A stretch of 64,000 bases of DNA from Paraconexibacter antarcticus (GTDB lineage: Bacteria > Actinomycetota > Thermoleophilia > Solirubrobacterales > Solirubrobacteraceae): the NCBI RefSeq assembly GCF_024220175.1, contig NZ_CP098502.1, positions 496,001 through 560,000 of the forward strand, written 5' to 3'. The notes beneath the pieces were generated by a model that was given only the letters and a program-made list of their open reading frames with translations, searched no databases and was not told where the DNA came from. Shown here piece after piece: positions 1 through 7,686 of this stretch; positions within the stretch are counted from its first letter, which is position 1, and every line of letters starts with the position of its first letter. The position numbers and the translations under genes were made by a program.

Positions 1-1
1 G

Positions 2-235
2 GGGGAGGCGGACGCACTCCTGGCGCGGCGCGAGCAGGAGCTCGCCGTCGAGGTTTCCGCACGTGCGTCAGCCGAGCAGGACAGACAGCGCGTGAGCGAC
101 GAGCTCGATGATGCGCGGGCAGCCCTCCAGGAAACAAGCGGGCAGCTCGAGCGCGTCCAGGCACGACTTGCCCGGGCCCAGCGATGGTCGCCACGCCATC
201 ACCTGGGCGTCATCGTCCACCGGCTGCGCGGCTGA
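2..235 (+). CDS. C-terminal fragment of a coiled-coil protein (5' end outside window)
   Basis: An open frame runs in from the window edge and stops with TGA at 233-235, giving 77 residues. The visible part is almost wholly charged, alternating Glu/Arg/Gln with Ala/Leu, which is typical of a long coiled coil, and it ends in a short basic tail (HHLGVIVHRLRG). No catalytic domain is visible. Its position beside rfbC and an ABC polysaccharide exporter suggests the C-terminal coiled-coil tail of a surface-polysaccharide glycosyltransferase or methyltransferase, as is common in such clusters, but this is inferred from context only. Confidence 0.6.
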   Translation, partial: GEADALLARREQELAVEVSARASAEQDRQRVSDELDDARAALQETSGQLERVQARLARAQRWSPRHHLGVIVHRLRG

Positions 236-253
236 GTCCCGCGCCAGGGGCGC

Positions 254-814
254 CTACCAGTCCGGCAGCTCGGGCGTGAACTGCGCGAGCGTCGGCGCGT
301 TCGCATCCCGCTCGCTGTAGATCCACTCGCTCCGCTCGCCAGGCCAGGTGATCGCCACGGCCGGATCCAGGAAGGAGATGCCCCGTTCGACGTCCGTCGT
401 GTAGTACGCCGACTGCTTGTAGAGCACGTCGGCGACGTCGCTGCTCACGACGAACCCGTGACCGAACCCGACCGGGGCGTAGAGCAGCCGCATCGACTCG
501 TCGTCGAGCTCGAACGCCTCCCATTCGCCGAACGTGGGTGAGCTCCGCCGCAGGTCGACGAGCACATCCACGATGGCCCCGCGACCACAGCGCACGAGCT
601 TGGAGCAGCCGTCCCCGATCTGGAAGTGGATGCCGCGAATCGTGCCGCGCCGCGAGCGCGAGTGGTTGTCCTGGACGAAGGCATCGGTGATCCCGAGGCC
701 GGCGAGCTCGTCGGCCCGGAAGGTCTCGCAGAAGAACCCGCGATCGTCCCCGAAGACCGAGGGCTCCAGGAGGAGGGGACCTTCGAGCCGGCTCGGGACG
801 ACGGAGAAGCGCAT
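254..814 (-). CDS. rfbC: dTDP-4-dehydrorhamnose 3,5-epimerase
   Basis: 186-residue cupin-fold enzyme that epimerises C3 and C5 of dTDP-4-dehydro-6-deoxyglucose, the third step of dTDP-L-rhamnose synthesis in the cytoplasm. The sequence shows the family hallmarks: FGDDRGFF near residue 21, the catalytic His63 in RGIHFQ, the VDLRRSSPTFG segment, YAPVGFGHGF around 112-121, the Tyr-rich stretch near 132-138 and an Asp at 170 that pairs with the His in characterised enzymes. Length is normal for RmlC. The ATG at 814-812 is chosen because the longer reading upstream is antisense to the ABC gene. It faces away from the exporter operon; rfbA, rfbB and rfbD are not in the window. Rhamnose supply fits the WsaF-like glycosyltransferases downstream. 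Confidence 0.93.
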   Translation of the reverse strand: MRFSVVPSRLEGPLLLEPSVFGDDRGFFCETFRADELAGLGITDAFVQDNHSRSRRGTIRGIHFQIGDGCSKLVRCGRGAIVDVLVDLRRSSPTFGEWEAFELDDESMRLLYAPVGFGHGFVVSSDVADVLYKQSAYYTTDVERGISFLDPAVAITWPGERSEWIYSERDANAPTLAQFTPELPDW

Positions 815-907
815 GCGGGAAGGCTGCCACACCGGTCGCGGCAGCGGCGCTCCGGGCGTCCGGCTCCCCGTACGCGTTCGCACCGTTTCCGACGGGCAAC
901 CTCTACC

Positions 908-2164
908 ATGCAGCGGGTGACCGCCCTTGCCGAGTCGCCGGCGGACGCGCGCGCTGCCCGCCTCGCCGCCGCGCCCCCCGCTGTCGTCATCGACCACGCG
1001 TCCAAGACGTTCCGGTTGCCCCACGTCCAGTACTCGACGCTCAAGGAGCGCCTGCTCCATCCGTGGCGTTCGACGACCTACGACGAGCTGCGGGCGCTCA
1101 ACGACGTGGACGTGACCATTCGGCAGGGCGAGTTCTTCGGCATCGTCGGCCGCAACGGCTCCGGGAAGAGCACGCTCCTGAAATGCCTGGCGGGGATCTA
1201 CCGGCCGGACGCCGGAGCGATCACCGTCCACGGTCGCCTGTCCCCGTTCATCGAGCTCGGCGTCGGCTTCAACCCGGACCTGACCGCCCGCGACAACGTC
1301 GTGATCAACGCGGTGATGATGGGCCTCACGCGCCGTGAGGCGGCCGCGAGTTTCGACGCCGTCATCGCGTTTGCCGAGCTCGAGGAGTTCGTGGACCTCA
1401 AGCTGAAGAACTACTCGTCGGGTATGGCGGTCCGGCTCGGCTTCGCGACGGCCATCCAGGTGTCGGCGGACGTGCTCCTCGTCGACGAGGTGCTGGCCGT
1501 GGGTGACGCGGCGTTCCAGCAGAAGTGCTTCGAGGAGTTCAACCGGCTCAAGGCGGAGGGTCGTACCGTGATCTTCGTCACGCACGACATGAGCGCCGCG
1601 GAGCGCTACTGCGACCGGGCGATGCTCATCGAGCGCGGTGACGTGCAGATGATCGGCGAGCCGCACGCGATCGCGCGGGCCTACAACGAGTTGAACTTCG
1701 GGCGTCTCGTGCACGAGCAGGACGAAACGGGCCGGTACGGCGACCAGAAGGTCTGCGAGATCGCCGACGCGTGGTTCGAGAAGGACGGTGTCCGGACCGG
1801 GGAGGTGGCCCAGCACGAGCGCGTGACGATGTGCGCGCGCATCCGCTTCCACGAGGCAGTCGTCGACCCCGTCGTCGGGTTCAGCCTGCGCAATGATGTG
1901 GGCCACACGTTCTTCGTGACGACATCGGAGTGGGCCGAGGTGGCGACCGGCAGTTTCGCGGCGGGTGAGGAGCTGACCGCCCGCGTCGCGATCGAGGCGG
2001 TCATGTCCACGACGAAGTACGAGCTGACGCCGTCGATCGCGCGGGTCGGCGGGGTCGACGTCCTCGACGTCCGTGAGGACCTCGCCTCGCTGTACGTGCA
2101 CGGCACGCGAGTGACAGGCGGGCTCGTCGACCTCCCTCACCGGTTCGAGCTGGAGCGCGGGTGA
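908..2164 (+). CDS. ABC transporter ATP-binding protein for polysaccharide export (Wzt-like)
   Basis: 418-residue ATPase that would power export of a lipid-linked polysaccharide together with the permease encoded next. Walker A GRNGSGKST lies at residues 81-89, the signature NYSSGMAVRLGF at about 168-179 and Walker B VLLVDEVLAVGD at about 189-200, followed by the switch His in FVTHD. Residues after about 280 form an extra domain resembling the Wzt C-terminal carbohydrate-binding domain, which recognises the finished glycan in characterised O-antigen exporters. The ATG at 908 was chosen because it begins about 16 residues before the first conserved strand; the longer open frame overlaps rfbC on the other strand. 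The stop overlaps the GTG start of the permease (GTGA), so the pair is translationally coupled. The substrate is not evident. Confidence 0.92.
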   Translation: MQRVTALAESPADARAARLAAAPPAVVIDHASKTFRLPHVQYSTLKERLLHPWRSTTYDELRALNDVDVTIRQGEFFGIVGRNGSGKSTLLKCLAGIYRPDAGAITVHGRLSPFIELGVGFNPDLTARDNVVINAVMMGLTRREAAASFDAVIAFAELEEFVDLKLKNYSSGMAVRLGFATAIQVSADVLLVDEVLAVGDAAFQQKCFEEFNRLKAEGRTVIFVTHDMSAAERYCDRAMLIERGDVQMIGEPHAIARAYNELNFGRLVHEQDETGRYGDQKVCEIADAWFEKDGVRTGEVAQHERVTMCARIRFHEAVVDPVVGFSLRNDVGHTFFVTTSEWAEVATGSFAAGEELTARVAIEAVMSTTKYELTPSIARVGGVDVLDVREDLASLYVHGTRVTGGLVDLPHRFELERG

Positions 2165-3021
2165 CCGACGTCGTCGTCAACACCACGGCCGCTATCCCGG
2201 TGGCCCACGCCCCGACGCGGGCGGCCGAGGCGCGGCGGCTGCTGACCCTCACGTGGACCCTCGCGCTCAGTGACTGGAAGTTTCGTTTCTACGGCTCGGT
2301 CCTCGGCCTGGCCTGGACCCTCGTGCGGCCGTTCGCGCTGTTCGGGGTCGTCTACTTCGTCTTCACCCAGATAGCCGGCCTCGACAAGCGGGTACCCCAC
2401 TACGGGGTCTACATCCTCACCGCCCTCGTCATGTTCAATTTCTTCGCCGAGACGACGAACGGGTGCGTCCAGGCGCTCGTGACTCGCGAGAGCCTGCTGC
2501 GGAAGATGCAGTTCAACCCCATCGTCATCCCGCTGTCGATCAGCGTGACGGCGCTCCTGAATCTCGGCATGACGCTCATCGCCGTGTTCATCTTCGCCAT
2601 CGGTAGCGGCGTCTATCCGACGTGGACCTGGCTCGAGCTCCCGCTGCTCGTCGCCTTGCTGTTCGTGCTCGCGACCGGCGTCGGGATGATGCTCAGCGTC
2701 CTCTACGTGCGGTTTCGCGACATCCAGCCCATCTGGGAGGTCGTCACCCAGATCCTCTTCTACGCGTCGGCGATCCTTTACGTGCCGACGACCGTCGCCG
2801 AGAGCGCGGCGTCCTACTACCGGATGTTTCTCTGCAATCCGATCCCGGCAATCTTCACGCAGATGAGACGCGCCATCATCGATCCGCACGCGCCATCGAT
2901 CACGCACGCCTTCGAGACGCCGGCATACGCCCTCATCCCGCTGGGGATCATCATCGGCATCTTCAGCCTCGGACTGTGGTTCTTCCAGCGCGAGAGTCCT
3001 CGCGTGGCAGAGAACCTCTAG
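2161..3021 (+). CDS. ABC polysaccharide export permease (Wzm/ABC-2 type)
   Basis: 286-residue inner-membrane permease of the ABC-2 family. It has a short cytoplasmic N-terminus and the family motif DWKFRFYGSVLGLAWTLVRP around residues 40-60 (amphipathic helix leading into TM1). Further hydrophobic segments follow to a C-terminal helix ending in FFQRESPRVAENL, about six in all. It begins at a GTG overlapping the stop of the ATPase gene by 4 bases, which fixes the start. With that ATPase it would flip a polyprenyl-linked polysaccharide across the membrane. The family includes both teichoic-acid and O-antigen exporters; the neighbouring rhamnose genes favour a rhamnose-containing glycan. Confidence 0.9.
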   Translation: MTDVVVNTTAAIPVAHAPTRAAEARRLLTLTWTLALSDWKFRFYGSVLGLAWTLVRPFALFGVVYFVFTQIAGLDKRVPHYGVYILTALVMFNFFAETTNGCVQALVTRESLLRKMQFNPIVIPLSISVTALLNLGMTLIAVFIFAIGSGVYPTWTWLELPLLVALLFVLATGVGMMLSVLYVRFRDIQPIWEVVTQILFYASAILYVPTTVAESAASYYRMFLCNPIPAIFTQMRRAIIDPHAPSITHAFETPAYALIPLGIIIGIFSLGLWFFQRESPRVAENL

Positions 3022-3031
3022 CCTCGTGCCC

Positions 3032-4039
3032 ATGAGCAGGCTCGGCGAACTGCGCTACCAGTTCCAGACGCGCAACGAGCACCTCGTCGACGCGCTTGGG
3101 GCCGTGGGTGCGCGCGCGAGCGTGGCGCCCGCGCCGGCGTCTGGCCCGGTGTCGGACGCCCTGTACGCCCGCCTCTCGCCGGCGCACGTCGCGGCGCTGG
3201 AGGAAGCGATCGAGGGTGACGTCGCGACGCTGTGGGCCGACCTGGCTCCGGATGATCGTCGACGTCTGCTGGTCTCCGTCGCCGCGTTCTACCGGCAGGA
3301 GGAAGCGCTGGCGACGATGGGGCTCACGGCGGCCGAGCCGCCCCCGGAGGTCCACGCCATGGCTCGGGGTCCGCTGGCCACCGGCGGTGACCTCGGGATG
3401 GCCGACTTCGTCGTTCAGACGTTGCTCGACGCTGGCGTCGAGCTGCCGCAGGGCGGGACCGTGCTCGATTTCGGCTGCTCCTCCGGTCGCGCCCTCCGGC
3501 CGATCGCCGCGTGGCGGCCCGACCTGCAGTGTCTCGGGTGCGACCCCAACGCCGAGGCCATCGCCTGGGCTGCCGGCGCCCTCCCGATGGCCCGCTGGTT
3601 CCAGAGTCCGATCGACCCCCCGCTCGAACTCGCGGACGCGTCGGTGGACGTCGCCTACGCGATCTCGATCTGGTCGCACTTCGCGGCGGGGCCGGCGGGC
3701 CGGTGGCTCGACGAGATGCACCGCGTCATCCGTCCCGGGGGGGTGTTGCTCCTCACGACGCATGGCCTTGACACGTTCGCCACGTACATCAGAGGGCACC
3801 TCATGAATCGCGGTCTGATGGCGGAGGCGATCGGGGGGATGCTGCGCGACGGGGTCCACTTCATCGACGTCTTCGGCGAGGCGGGCGACTGGGGCGTGAA
3901 AGACGAAGGCTGGGGCAACAGCTTCCTGCTCGCGGACTGGCTCATCGAGCGGGCGACGCCCGCGTGGTCGGTTCGGCTCCTTCGCCGCGGCCGGCTGGAC
4001 GGCAATCAGGACGCCTTCGTGCTGGAGCGCATCGGATGA
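3032..4039 (+). CDS. Class I SAM-dependent methyltransferase
   Basis: 335-residue protein with a helical N-terminal region and a Rossmann-type methyltransferase domain from about residue 130. Motif I reads VLDFGCSSGRALRP, followed by an acidic motif II (LGCDPN) and the post-motif DVAYAISIWSHF and RPGGVLLLTTHG segments typical of Methyltransf_11/25 proteins. In this context it probably methylates a sugar, perhaps as a chain-capping reaction recognised by the exporter, but the acceptor cannot be read from sequence. Starts at ATG 3032; an in-frame GTG six bases upstream (3026) is possible. Its stop overlaps the next ATG (ATGA), so it is in the same operon as the exporter and the coiled-coil protein. 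Confidence 0.88.
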   Translation: MSRLGELRYQFQTRNEHLVDALGAVGARASVAPAPASGPVSDALYARLSPAHVAALEEAIEGDVATLWADLAPDDRRRLLVSVAAFYRQEEALATMGLTAAEPPPEVHAMARGPLATGGDLGMADFVVQTLLDAGVELPQGGTVLDFGCSSGRALRPIAAWRPDLQCLGCDPNAEAIAWAAGALPMARWFQSPIDPPLELADASVDVAYAISIWSHFAAGPAGRWLDEMHRVIRPGGVLLLTTHGLDTFATYIRGHLMNRGLMAEAIGGMLRDGVHFIDVFGEAGDWGVKDEGWGNSFLLADWLIERATPAWSVRLLRRGRLDGNQDAFVLERIG

Positions 4040-4305
4040 CGGCTGTCGTGGATGACCGGCCCGACGAAATCGCGGCGCTCGAGGCGCGCGTCGCTCAGCT
4101 CGAGGCCGAACTCGCGCTGCAGGCCCGCGCGACCAACGAGCTCGTGGCCCGTGCCCAGGAGAAGCTCTACTGGCTCGAGCGCTGGCACGTGGACCTCGAC
4201 CAGGTCATGGCGCGGCGGGGCGCGCAGCAGCTGCTCGAGGTGACGAAGCGCGGGCGGACCGTGCTGCGCGCGGTCCGGCGCACCAAGCGACGCCTGAGCG
4301 GTTGA
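4036..4305 (+). CDS. Small coiled-coil protein of the polysaccharide operon
   Basis: 89 residues, starting at an ATG that overlaps the methyltransferase stop by four bases. The first two thirds form one heptad-rich helix (EIAALEARVAQLEAEL and onward), then a conserved-looking aromatic segment (YWLERWHVDLD), then a basic tail. No enzyme domain is present. Similar helical pieces are often fused to glycosyltransferases or methyltransferases of rhamnan clusters as oligomerisation or chain-length (molecular ruler) elements, and the tail of the protein truncated at the window start looks comparable. A scaffolding or chain-length role is therefore plausible but is an inference. Confidence 0.7.
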   Translation: MTAVVDDRPDEIAALEARVAQLEAELALQARATNELVARAQEKLYWLERWHVDLDQVMARRGAQQLLEVTKRGRTVLRAVRRTKRRLSG

Positions 4306-4324
4306 GACTGTTGGGGGTCGGACC

Positions 4325-6484
4325 GTGCAGGTGAAGAGCGTGTCGGTCGTGGTGCCGGTGAAGGATGGCGCTCGATATCTTGCCGAGCTGTTGGACGCTG
4401 TCGCGGCTCAGCGCGTCGCCGGCGTGACCGTTGACGTGCTCGTCGTCGACTCCGGTTCGGCGGACGGTAGTCCGGGTCTCGCTCGAGACCGCGGCGCCCG
4501 CGTGATCGAGGTCGCGGAGTCGGCCTTCGGGCACGGCCGCACGCGCAACCTGGCGGCTGAGGCGACGACCGGGGACCTCGTCGCCTTCCTCACGCAGGAT
4601 GCCACGCCCGTTCCCGGCTGGCTCGAGGCGATCGTCGACGGGTTCAGCCTCGCCGACGACGTCGGCGCGGTCTACGGGCCCCACCTCCCGCGTGAAGACA
4701 CATCGCCGATGATCGCCCGTGAGCTCGATGCGTTTTTCGCCGGACACGCGGACGCGGCGACAGGAGGGCCCGCGGTCGCCCGGGCCGGCGGATCGTCCTG
4801 GCTCTCGAACGTCAACGCCGCGTATCGACGCGATTGCTGGGCCGCCATCCGCTTCGACGACATCCCGTACTCCGAGGACCTCGCGTTCGGACAGGCAATG
4901 CTCGCGGCGGGGTGGGCCAAGGTGTTCCATCCGGGCGCCGCCGTCCGCCACGCGCATGACTACCCGCCGGTCGCGTTCGCCAGGCGGTACTTCGACGAGT
5001 ACCGCGGACTGCGCGCGAGCGTCGGTCACGTCGAGCCGATCCCCGGTCGACGGGCGCTCCTCGATGTGCGTGGGCTCGTGGCGGCCGACCGCGCTTGGAT
5101 GGCCGCGCAAGGGTACGACGGGGCGGCCCGATGCCGGTGGACCGCGCGGTCCGTTCTGCACCACTCCTCACGTAAGGGGTTCGGTGCGCTCGGCGCCCGG
5201 GCCCACCGTCTGCCGCCGGCGGTCCAGCGACGACTCTCGCTGGAGGGGACCGTCGTCGCGGGCGCGCCGGCCGTGGCGACCGGCGGGCAGCCGGTGACGG
5301 GCGCCACGGTCGGTCCTCGCGGCGAACACATCGAGGCGCGCCTGGAGCAGCCGACGTGGCAGAACGTCTTGACCTTCTCCCGCGCCGGTATCACGTCGCT
5401 GCTACCGCCGATCCCCGGCCACGGGGCTGCCGGTCCGCTCCACCTCGCGGTCGTCATCCCGCCGTTTCAGCGGGGGTCGGGCGGACACATGTCGCTGTTC
5501 CAGCTGCTGCTGCGGCTCGAGCGGAAGGGCCACACGGTCTCGCTGTGGATCGACGACGAGGCCGGGCTCATGCGAGAGGACCGGCCGGCGCGCATCCGGC
5601 GGCAGATCCGCGACTGGTTCGTCCCGCTGGAGGCCCCGGTCTTCAAGGGCTTCGACGACTGGTTCGGAGCGGACGTCGCCGTCGCCACCGGGTGGCAGAC
5701 GGCCCACAGCGTGGCGATGCTGTCAGGGACGCGGGCGCGCGCCTATATCGTCCAGGACCACGAGCCCGAGTTCTACGCGACGTCGGCCGAGAGCCGCTGG
5801 GCCGCCGATACCTACCGGCTCGGTTTTCACCATCTCTGCGGCTCGCCTTACCTGGAGGCGATGGTCGCGTCCTACGGTGGCACATCCTCGCGTTTCTCCT
5901 TCGGCGTCGACCACGAGCTCTACCATCCTCGACCGATCTCCCGCGATCCCGACACCGTGGTCGTCTACGGACGCGACGCGACTCCACGACGAGCCGTGCC
6001 GCTCGCGATCCTCGCATTGACCGAGTTGCTTGAGCGGCGTCCCCGCACGCGCGTCGTGAGCTTCGGGAGCAAGCTGCCCGTCTGGATGCCGTTCCCCCAC
6101 GAGCATCTTGGTGTCCTGGGAGCGGACGAGCTCGCTCGAGCGTTCGGCGCGGGCTCCGTGGGATTCGTTCTGTCGATGACCAACTACTCGGTCATCCCGC
6201 AGGAGATGCTTGCCTGCGGGATGCCCGTGGTCGAGCTCGCGGGGGTGAGCGGGGAAGGCATCTTCGGGGACGACGGAGGGGTCACCTTCGCCGAATTCGA
6301 TCCGGTCAGGCTCGCTGATGCGCTCGAGCGTCTCCTCGACGACCGGGAGGAGTGGGCGCGACGATCAGCCCAGGGGATCGCATGGGCTGCCGGTCGCTCC
6401 TGGGACACCGGCGCGGACGAGGTCGAAGCGGGCCTGCGCGAAGCGCTCCGGCTTGCCGGTGCTCGCGGGAAGGTGACCGCGTGA
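4325..6484 (+). CDS. Bifunctional glycosyltransferase: GT2 domain fused to WsaF-like rhamnosyltransferase domain
   Basis: 719-residue fusion. Residues 1 to about 260 are a GT-A family 2 domain: VVVPVKDGARYL at the start, the DSGSADGS acidic motif near 47, LTQDATP near 90 (the DXD equivalent) and the YSEDLAFG acceptor motif near 184, as in rhamnosyltransferases. Residues from about 372 are a second GT-B-like domain (VVIPPFQRGSGGH, VATGWQT, YIVQDHEPEFY, GVDHELYHP, EMLACGMPVVEL) resembling WsaF, a beta-1,2-rhamnosyltransferase. The two halves would add successive sugars to a growing lipid-linked glycan at the cytoplasmic face of the membrane. GTG at 4325 is used; a second in-frame GTG lies six bases on. 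Its stop overlaps the next gene, which is a homologue of the second half. Confidence 0.88.
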   Translation: MQVKSVSVVVPVKDGARYLAELLDAVAAQRVAGVTVDVLVVDSGSADGSPGLARDRGARVIEVAESAFGHGRTRNLAAEATTGDLVAFLTQDATPVPGWLEAIVDGFSLADDVGAVYGPHLPREDTSPMIARELDAFFAGHADAATGGPAVARAGGSSWLSNVNAAYRRDCWAAIRFDDIPYSEDLAFGQAMLAAGWAKVFHPGAAVRHAHDYPPVAFARRYFDEYRGLRASVGHVEPIPGRRALLDVRGLVAADRAWMAAQGYDGAARCRWTARSVLHHSSRKGFGALGARAHRLPPAVQRRLSLEGTVVAGAPAVATGGQPVTGATVGPRGEHIEARLEQPTWQNVLTFSRAGITSLLPPIPGHGAAGPLHLAVVIPPFQRGSGGHMSLFQLLLRLERKGHTVSLWIDDEAGLMREDRPARIRRQIRDWFVPLEAPVFKGFDDWFGADVAVATGWQTAHSVAMLSGTRARAYIVQDHEPEFYATSAESRWAADTYRLGFHHLCGSPYLEAMVASYGGTSSRFSFGVDHELYHPRPISRDPDTVVVYGRDATPRRAVPLAILALTELLERRPRTRVVSFGSKLPVWMPFPHEHLGVLGADELARAFGAGSVGFVLSMTNYSVIPQEMLACGMPVVELAGVSGEGIFGDDGGVTFAEFDPVRLADALERLLDDREEWARRSAQGIAWAAGRSWDTGADEVEAGLREALRLAGARGKVTA

Positions 6485-7680
6485 GTCCGATCCTGAGGCG
6501 GAGCGCCGCCCGCGCTGAACGCGAGCCTCGGTCGCTCCGGATCCCTCCGCTGCTGGCAGAGGCGCTCCGGCTCGGGGCGGTCCCGCTTCGAGCTGGTGAC
6601 TCGCTTGCTGCCGACGCTTCCGCTCCTTCGGAGACCACGCCGATGACGATTGCGCTGGTGATCCCGCAGTTCCGGCGCGGCAGCGGTGGCCACCGCACCA
6701 TCGCGGACCTCGTGCGGGGCCTCGAGACGCGCGGGCACGCGCTCTCGCTCTGGCTCGTCGACGAGGAGGACCGCCACCGCGGACAGGCCGACGCCGAGGT
6801 CGAGGGGCTGTTCAAGCGGTTCTTCGGGCCCGTCGAGGCACCTCTTCGTCGGCTCGCCATCGACGACGATGCCGGCGTCGCTTCGGGCCCGGGGGAAGTC
6901 GACGTCCTCGTGGCGACGGGCTGGCAGACCGTGCCGACGGTCCTTCGCACGCCTGGGGCCCGGCGACGGGCATATCTCGTCCAGGACCACGAACCCGACT
7001 TCTACCCTGCGTCGATGGAGCGCGAGTGGGCGGCATGGACATATCGCCAGGGCCTGCACTGCATCTGTGCGTCGCCCTGGCTTGCAGAGGAGATCCGCGC
7101 AACCTACGGCGCGAGCGTCTCCTCCTTCGACCTCGGTGTCGACCATCAGCGCTACGCGCCACTACCGACCCACCGCCGCGATGATCTCGTGCTCTTCTAC
7201 GCGCGGGCGGTCACGCCTCGGCGGGCGGCGGCCCTCGGCGTCCTCGCACTCGACGAGCTCCATCGCCGACGTCCGGACCTTGAGATCGCCTTTTTCGGGG
7301 ACGCCCGTCCTATCGCGACGCCCTTTCCGTATCGCCACCTCGGCGTGCTCGCGCCCGATCACCTCGCGCACGCCTACGCGTCAGCGACCGTCGGGCTCGT
7401 TCTCTCCATGACGAACCCCTCGTTGGTTCCCACCGAGATGCTCGCCTGCGGACTTCCTGTCGTCGACCTCGCGACGCCCGCCATGACGACAACGTTCGGC
7501 GCCGACGGTCCTATTTGCCTGACCGACGCCACCCCGGTCGCCATTGCGCAGTCCATCGAACGCCTCACCGACGACCTCGCAGCCCGCGCGGCGCTCACCC
7601 GCGCCGGCCTCGACCTCGCCGCTTCGCGGACCTGGGCCGGGGCGGCGGCGCAGGTTGAGGGTGGGCTCCGCGAGGAGTGA
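6481..7680 (+). CDS. WsaF-like glycosyltransferase, paralogue of the second half of the preceding gene
   Basis: 399 residues from a GTG overlapping the upstream stop (GTGA). The first 54 residues are low-complexity and poorly conserved, and an internal ATG at 6643 begins exactly at the conserved core (IALVIPQFRRGSGGH), so a 345-residue product is possible. The core repeats the motifs of the preceding protein almost one for one: VATGWQT, YLVQDHEPDFYPAS, GVDHQRYAP, TPRRAAALGVLALDEL, LSMTNPSLVPTEMLACGLPVVDL. It is thus a tandem duplicate of a rhamnosyltransferase-type GT-B domain without the GT2 half, and likely adds another residue to the same glycan. Translationally coupled to its neighbour. 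Confidence 0.87.
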   Translation: MSPILRRSAARAEREPRSLRIPPLLAEALRLGAVPLRAGDSLAADASAPSETTPMTIALVIPQFRRGSGGHRTIADLVRGLETRGHALSLWLVDEEDRHRGQADAEVEGLFKRFFGPVEAPLRRLAIDDDAGVASGPGEVDVLVATGWQTVPTVLRTPGARRRAYLVQDHEPDFYPASMEREWAAWTYRQGLHCICASPWLAEEIRATYGASVSSFDLGVDHQRYAPLPTHRRDDLVLFYARAVTPRRAAALGVLALDELHRRRPDLEIAFFGDARPIATPFPYRHLGVLAPDHLAHAYASATVGLVLSMTNPSLVPTEMLACGLPVVDLATPAMTTTFGADGPICLTDATPVAIAQSIERLTDDLAARAALTRAGLDLAASRTWAGAAAQVEGGLREE

Positions 7681-7686
7681 CCGGAA

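Noticed and set aside
254..2140. Long minus-strand open frame covering rfbC and more
   Set aside because: Only residues encoded at 814-254 have family character; the rest is antisense to the ABC ATPase and is a high-GC shadow.
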